From positions 1,612,001 to 1,676,000 of the forward strand of contig NZ_VFOM01000001.1 in NCBI RefSeq assembly GCF_006716125.1: 64,000 nt of DNA, written 5' to 3'. The notes under the pieces were generated by a model. The model was not told the origin of the DNA. It searched no databases and saw only the letters and a list, made by a program, of their open reading frames with translations. Origin of the DNA: Homoserinimonas aerilata (GTDB lineage Bacteria; Actinomycetota; Actinomycetes; Actinomycetales; Microbacteriaceae). Shown here piece by piece: positions 60,953 to 64,000 of this stretch (position 1 is its first letter; the number at the start of each line of letters is the position of its first letter). A program made the position numbers and the translations under genes.

Positions 60953-61776
60953 CAGTGGTCTCCATCCTCGGGCTCGGTCCAGGTTCGCTTCGACCCTGTC
61001 AACACGATGTCCCAACGGTACCCCAGCGCGTACTCCGGGCTGGTGAGGTCGTGGTCGTAGTTGGCGATCAGGCGGTCGCGCGCATCCTGGTCGACGATCG
61101 ACTGATAGATGGGGTCGAGTGCGAACAGCGGGTCACTCGGAAAGTACATCTGGGTGACCATGCGCTGCGTGAACTCGGTGCCGAACAGCGAGAAGTGGAT
61201 GTGCGCGGGGCGCCACGCGTTCGTGTGGTTGCGCCACGGGTACGGCCCCGGCTTGATCGTCTGGAACCGGTACACGCCGTCGTCGTCGGTGAGGCAGCGG
61301 CCCGTGCCCGTGAAGTTCGGGTCGAGGGGTGCCGGATGCTGGTCGCGCTTGTGCACATAGCGTCCGGCCGAGTTCGCCTGCCAGATCTCGACGAGCTGGT
61401 TGCGCACGGGGCGGCCGTCGCCGTCCATGACCCGCCCGGTCACGATCATCCGCTCGCCCAGGGGTTCACCGTTGTGCTGGATGGTCAGGTCGGCCTCGAC
61501 CCACGACACGTCGCGATGGCCGAAGGCCGGCGAATGCAGCTCGATCGTCTCGGGGTCGGCGAGGTGCAGGCTCTTGGTGGGGTGGCGGAGCAGGCTGCTG
61601 CGGTAGGGCGCGTAGTCGATACGCGTCTTGTCTTCGCGCGCCCCGCCCGCGGCGACGCCCTCTTGGTAGCGGCGCCCGAGGTCCTGGATCTCGGCGCTGA
61701 TGTCGGCCTGTGTCGCGGTCGTCGCCAGTGGGTCTGTGCCCTGCGACGGTGCTGGGGTGGGGGTTGAATCGGTCAC
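60952..61776 (-). CDS. pcaH: protocatechuate 3,4-dioxygenase beta subunit
   Basis: 274 residues. The beta chain carries the non-heme Fe(III): Tyr in GRYVHKRDQHPAP, Tyr in GPYPWRNHTNAWRP and the two His of AHIHFSLFG (~190-195). The N-terminus is a ~35-residue Thr/Ala-rich extension. The GTG start has no clear ribosome-binding site. It is the first structural gene of the pca operon, preceded by a palindrome at 61819-61835. Confidence 0.94.
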   Translation of the reverse strand: MTDSTPTPAPSQGTDPLATTATQADISAEIQDLGRRYQEGVAAGGAREDKTRIDYAPYRSSLLRHPTKSLHLADPETIELHSPAFGHRDVSWVEADLTIQHNGEPLGERMIVTGRVMDGDGRPVRNQLVEIWQANSAGRYVHKRDQHPAPLDPNFTGTGRCLTDDDGVYRFQTIKPGPYPWRNHTNAWRPAHIHFSLFGTEFTQRMVTQMYFPSDPLFALDPIYQSIVDQDARDRLIANYDHDLTSPEYALGYRWDIVLTGSKRTWTEPEDGDH

Positions 61777-61818
61777 GGGGACAGGCTCGCAGGCTCAGGG
61801 CCGAGCGACAAGCCCCCG

Positions 61819-61837
61819 TTCTCAGTCAGTGAGAATA
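61819..61837 (-). promoter_or_regulatory. candidate pca operator and promoter
   Basis: TTCTCA-N5-TGAGAA (61819-61835) is a perfect palindrome upstream of pcaH. On the minus strand it overlaps a TATTCT -10 (61832-61837), so a protein bound here would cover the start site. It is the best candidate target for the adjacent IclR regulators. Confidence 0.5.
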
Positions 61838-61857
61838 TGCTCCGGATGCTGCGCCGT

Positions 61858-62658
61858 TCAGTGCAGCAGGTCCCTCCAGCGCCGCCGCCCACCGTCGAGA
61901 CTCACGCCGAGCGCATCCGAGATCCCTGTCGCCGCCTCCTTCAACAGCGGAACACTGCGCCGCTGATCGGAGCGGTTCAGATGAGTGACGAGCCCGACCG
62001 CGGCATAGGGCGGGCCGTCCTCCGTGAAGATGGGAACCGCGATGGAGGCATTGCCGAGCGTCATCTCCTGGTTCGTCATGCTGAACCCGGATGCCCGAAT
62101 CGCCTCGAGCTCCTCCCGCAGCCCGGCCTCGCCCACCCGCGAGTGCAGGGTCGCGCGGTGCAGCGGCTTCGCAAAGAAATCGGCCAGGAACGCCTCATCC
62201 TGGAACGCGAGCAGCGCCTTGCCCACCCCCGTCGTGTGCAGCGGCAGCCGCCCGCCCATGCGGCTGATCGTCGGCACCGAGCGGTGCCCGATGAGGCGTG
62301 CAACGTACAGCGCCTCCTGCCCGTCGAGGATCGCGAGGTGCACGTTCTCCGCCGTCACCTCGTACAGCGAGAGCAGGAACGGCAGCGCTATCTCGCGAAA
62401 GCGCAGGCTGACGGCGGCGAGCTCGCCCCTCTCCCAGAGGCCCGTGCCGATCGAGTACAGGCGGCCGTCGCGATCGAGCAGCCCCTCAGCGACCATCTCG
62501 CCCGCGATGCGATGCGCGGTCGCCACCGGAAGCCCCGTGCGCTCGGCGAGTTCTGAGGCCGAGAGGGTGTCGTGGTCCTCATCGAAGGCGCGCAGGATCG
62601 TGGCGATGCGGGCCACCATCGACCCGCCCGGCGCATCCGGGGCAGCGTCCACCATCAT
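61858..62658 (-). CDS. IclR family regulator upstream of the pca operon
   Basis: 266 residues. The N-terminal winged helix (ASELAERTGLPVATAHRIAGEMV, ~33-55) and the IclR ligand domain (TTGVGKALLAF, FSMTNQEMTLGNASIAVPI) are intact. The ATG at 62658 lies six nt after TAGCAT (62665-62670) and has no Shine-Dalgarno, so its mRNA is probably leaderless. It precedes pcaH on the same strand with an 81-nt gap containing a candidate operator. It and the IclR gene at 54.3 kb bracket the pca genes. Confidence 0.9.
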   Translation of the reverse strand: MMVDAAPDAPGGSMVARIATILRAFDEDHDTLSASELAERTGLPVATAHRIAGEMVAEGLLDRDGRLYSIGTGLWERGELAAVSLRFREIALPFLLSLYEVTAENVHLAILDGQEALYVARLIGHRSVPTISRMGGRLPLHTTGVGKALLAFQDEAFLADFFAKPLHRATLHSRVGEAGLREELEAIRASGFSMTNQEMTLGNASIAVPIFTEDGPPYAAVGLVTHLNRSDQRRSVPLLKEAATGISDALGVSLDGGRRRWRDLLH

Positions 62659-62664
62659 CGGGCC

Positions 62665-62670
62665 ATGCTA
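62665..62670 (-). promoter_or_regulatory. -10 hexamer of the upstream IclR gene
   Basis: TAGCAT on the minus strand ends six nt before the ATG at 62658, consistent with leaderless initiation. Confidence 0.45.
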
Positions 62671-62707
62671 TCGAGCGGGCGGCTGCACCGAAGCCGCCGA
62701 TCGGCAG

Positions 62708-63472
62708 TCATGCCGCAACGCTGTTGGCGACGACGAGTTCGAGTTCGCCGGGGCGTCCGTGACCGAGGTCGAAGCCGACGGATGCCGCCCAGTCGACGAG
62801 CGATGCGGCATCCGGATGCTCGATGCCGGCCTCGATGACGGCCCGCGCGAACTCGCCCTTGCCCTTCTTGTTGAAATGATTGAGCGCCCGGATGCGACCA
62901 TCGGCTCCCTGCGCCACCACCCGCAGGTAGAGCGAGCCGTCGCGCTGCGGCGCTGGTCCGAGCGTGGCGTAGGCCTCCGAGCGAAGGTCGAGAAGGAGGC
63001 CGGGCTGCTGCGCGAGCACGGAGGCGATCGGCTTCGACCAGGCCTTCTTGAGCGAGAGGCCCGGCAGACGGGAGTCATGCGAGAGCCTGTATGCCGGGAT
63101 CGGGTCGAGCGCCCCCACAAGCCCGAACAGCGCGGAATGAATCGCTATGGTGCGGGCGGCGAAGGTGCGTGCCTGCTCGGAGAGGCTCCCCGCGTCGAGG
63201 GCGTCGAAGAGCACGCCCGTGAATCGGTCGATTGCTGGCATGACCGGCGATGTGGTGATCTCGCGGTTGCGCTGCAGCTCGTGTTGCAGACTCGGGCCGA
63301 TCTTGAGCGCCGCCGCCATCGTGCTGAGGTTACGCGCGAGCGCCTTCGTCGCCCTCAGAACCTCACGCCGTGGCACTGCGAGCTCCGGAAAACTCAAACG
63401 CCCCGGGTCGAGCGCTGTGCCCTCCTCGCCTCCGGTCCGCTTGGACTCGGAGGGAGGAAGGATCAGCAGCAT
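62708..63472 (-). CDS. yaaA: peroxide stress protein YaaA (DUF328 family)
   Basis: 254 residues. The N-terminal LLILPPSESKR is the family hallmark; TGVLFDALDAG, RIRALNHFNKKGKGEFAR and the spacing fit YaaA. In E. coli YaaA limits DNA and protein damage during hydrogen peroxide stress by lowering free iron, and a DNA-binding fold has been reported. It starts 28 nt after atpC and may be co-transcribed with the ATP synthase operon. Confidence 0.9.
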   Translation of the reverse strand: MLLILPPSESKRTGGEEGTALDPGRLSFPELAVPRREVLRATKALARNLSTMAAALKIGPSLQHELQRNREITTSPVMPAIDRFTGVLFDALDAGSLSEQARTFAARTIAIHSALFGLVGALDPIPAYRLSHDSRLPGLSLKKAWSKPIASVLAQQPGLLLDLRSEAYATLGPAPQRDGSLYLRVVAQGADGRIRALNHFNKKGKGEFARAVIEAGIEHPDAASLVDWAASVGFDLGHGRPGELELVVANSVAA

Positions 63473-63500
63473 CGACGCCGGGGCGTTCGGTGTTGGTTGT

Positions 63501-63767
63501 TCAGGCGTTCACGAGCGCCGCGTGACGCGCGACGATCGTGATCGTGTCGTGCTCAACGGAGAGGAAGCCCTCGGCCGCATCGGCGACCACGGCTGCTCCG
63601 TCGGTGAGCGTGATGCGCACCTCGCCGGCTCCGAGGATGGCAAGCATCGGCTCGTGGCCGGGGAGCAGGCCGATCTCACCCTCGGTCGTGCGGGCGACCA
63701 CCATCTTCGCCTCGCCCGACCAGACCTCCTGGTCGGCCGAGACGAGGCTGACGTTGAGTACGGCCAT
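63501..63767 (-). CDS. atpC: F1F0 ATP synthase epsilon subunit
   Basis: 88 residues, a short epsilon chain with the N-terminal beta-sandwich (LNVSLVSADQEVWSGEA, GEIGLLPGHEPMLA) and apparently without the C-terminal helical hairpin that inhibits ATP hydrolysis in other bacteria. Short forms are known in actinobacteria. The ATG lies two nt after the atpD stop codon. Confidence 0.94.
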   Translation of the reverse strand: MAVLNVSLVSADQEVWSGEAKMVVARTTEGEIGLLPGHEPMLAILGAGEVRITLTDGAAVVADAAEGFLSVEHDTITIVARHAALVNA

Positions 63768-63769
63768 GA

Positions 63770-64000
63770 TCAGCCGTTCTCCTTCTGGATCTTCGCCCAC
63801 TGCTCTTCGACGTCGCTGATGCCACCGACGTTGAAGAACGCCTGCTCAGCCACGTGGTCGAACTCACCCTTGGCGATCGCGTCGAACGACTCGATCGTGT
63901 CCTTGAGCGGGACGGTCGATCCCTCGACGCCGGTGAACTTCTTCGCCATGTAGGTGTTCTGCGAGAGGAACTGCTGGATGCGACGTGCCCGCGAGACGGT
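63770..64000 (-). CDS. atpD: F1F0 ATP synthase beta subunit, 5'-truncated by window edge
   Basis: Only the last 76 residues and the stop are inside the window. The C-terminal segments [24 protein letters not shown] and [11 protein letters not shown] are characteristic of the catalytic beta subunit. The gene continues beyond the right edge. Confidence 0.95.
   Translation of the reverse strand, partial: TVSRARRIQQFLSQNTYMAKKFTGVEGSTVPLKDTIESFDAIAKGEFDHVAEQAFFNVGGISDVEEQWAKIQKENG

Overview
The window is one contiguous piece of a GC-rich actinobacterial chromosome. Gene content and order (dxr-rseP, ispG-proS-nusA-ylxR-infB, rbfA, truB), high-GC codon use, many GTG starts, apparently leaderless genes and a striking enrichment of the hexamer GGATGC/GCATCC all fit the family Microbacteriaceae; I cannot name the genus. 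Nearly all genes lie on the minus strand; only a ketopantoate-reductase-like gene, mutY, a thiolase and a zincin-like membrane protein are on the plus strand. No rRNA, tRNA, CRISPR array, insertion sequence, phage gene or pseudogene was seen, and no gene-free stretch exceeds about 220 bp.

Layout. 1-9.5 kb: two small membrane proteins, truB, a ketopantoate-reductase-like gene, a uridine-kinase-like protein with a broken P-loop, mutY, then rbfA, infB, ylxR, nusA. 9.5-12.5 kb: proS and ispG. 12.6-25.1 kb: a catabolic island holding a LivKGFHM-type ABC importer, an acyl-CoA ligase, a TetR regulator, 3-hydroxybutyrate dehydrogenase, two alpha/beta hydrolases, a two-subunit CoA-transferase and a divergent acetyl-CoA acetyltransferase. 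Together these could import a 3-hydroxybutyrate-type compound and convert it to acetyl-CoA. The island separates ispG from rseP and dxr, which are neighbours in many actinobacteria. 25.3-29.2 kb: rseP, dxr, an FKBP-type lipoprotein and an OsmC-like protein.

29.2-47.4 kb: a nine-gene signalling and cell-surface operon. It encodes an FHA protein, a PP2C phosphatase, a membrane Ser/Thr kinase with a small ectodomain, a ~1985-residue Ig-like/FN3 surface protein, a MoxR ATPase, a DUF58 protein, a transglutaminase-like membrane protein that has lost its catalytic Cys and His, a double zinc-ribbon/FHA protein and an FtsK/EccC-like tandem ATPase. It resembles the bifidobacterial PFNA cluster with an EccC-like ATPase added, and it is the most interesting system here.

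47.4-54.2 kb: an aldo/keto reductase, a HEMLH zincin-like protein, and a heterodimeric ABC exporter with its TetR repressor and a well-defined operator. 54.3-62.7 kb: a complete protocatechuate branch of the beta-ketoadipate pathway (pcaHGBDC, pcaIJF) flanked by two IclR regulators, with two palindromic candidate operators. 62.7-64 kb: yaaA, atpC and the 3' end of atpD.

Recurring signals: a TANNNT hexamer 6-7 nt before the start codon at eleven genes (leaderless transcription), 4-nt ATGA/GTGA overlaps chaining whole operons, structured inverted-repeat families in intergenic gaps including all four convergent junctions, and small duplications of gene 3' ends (nusA, livK).
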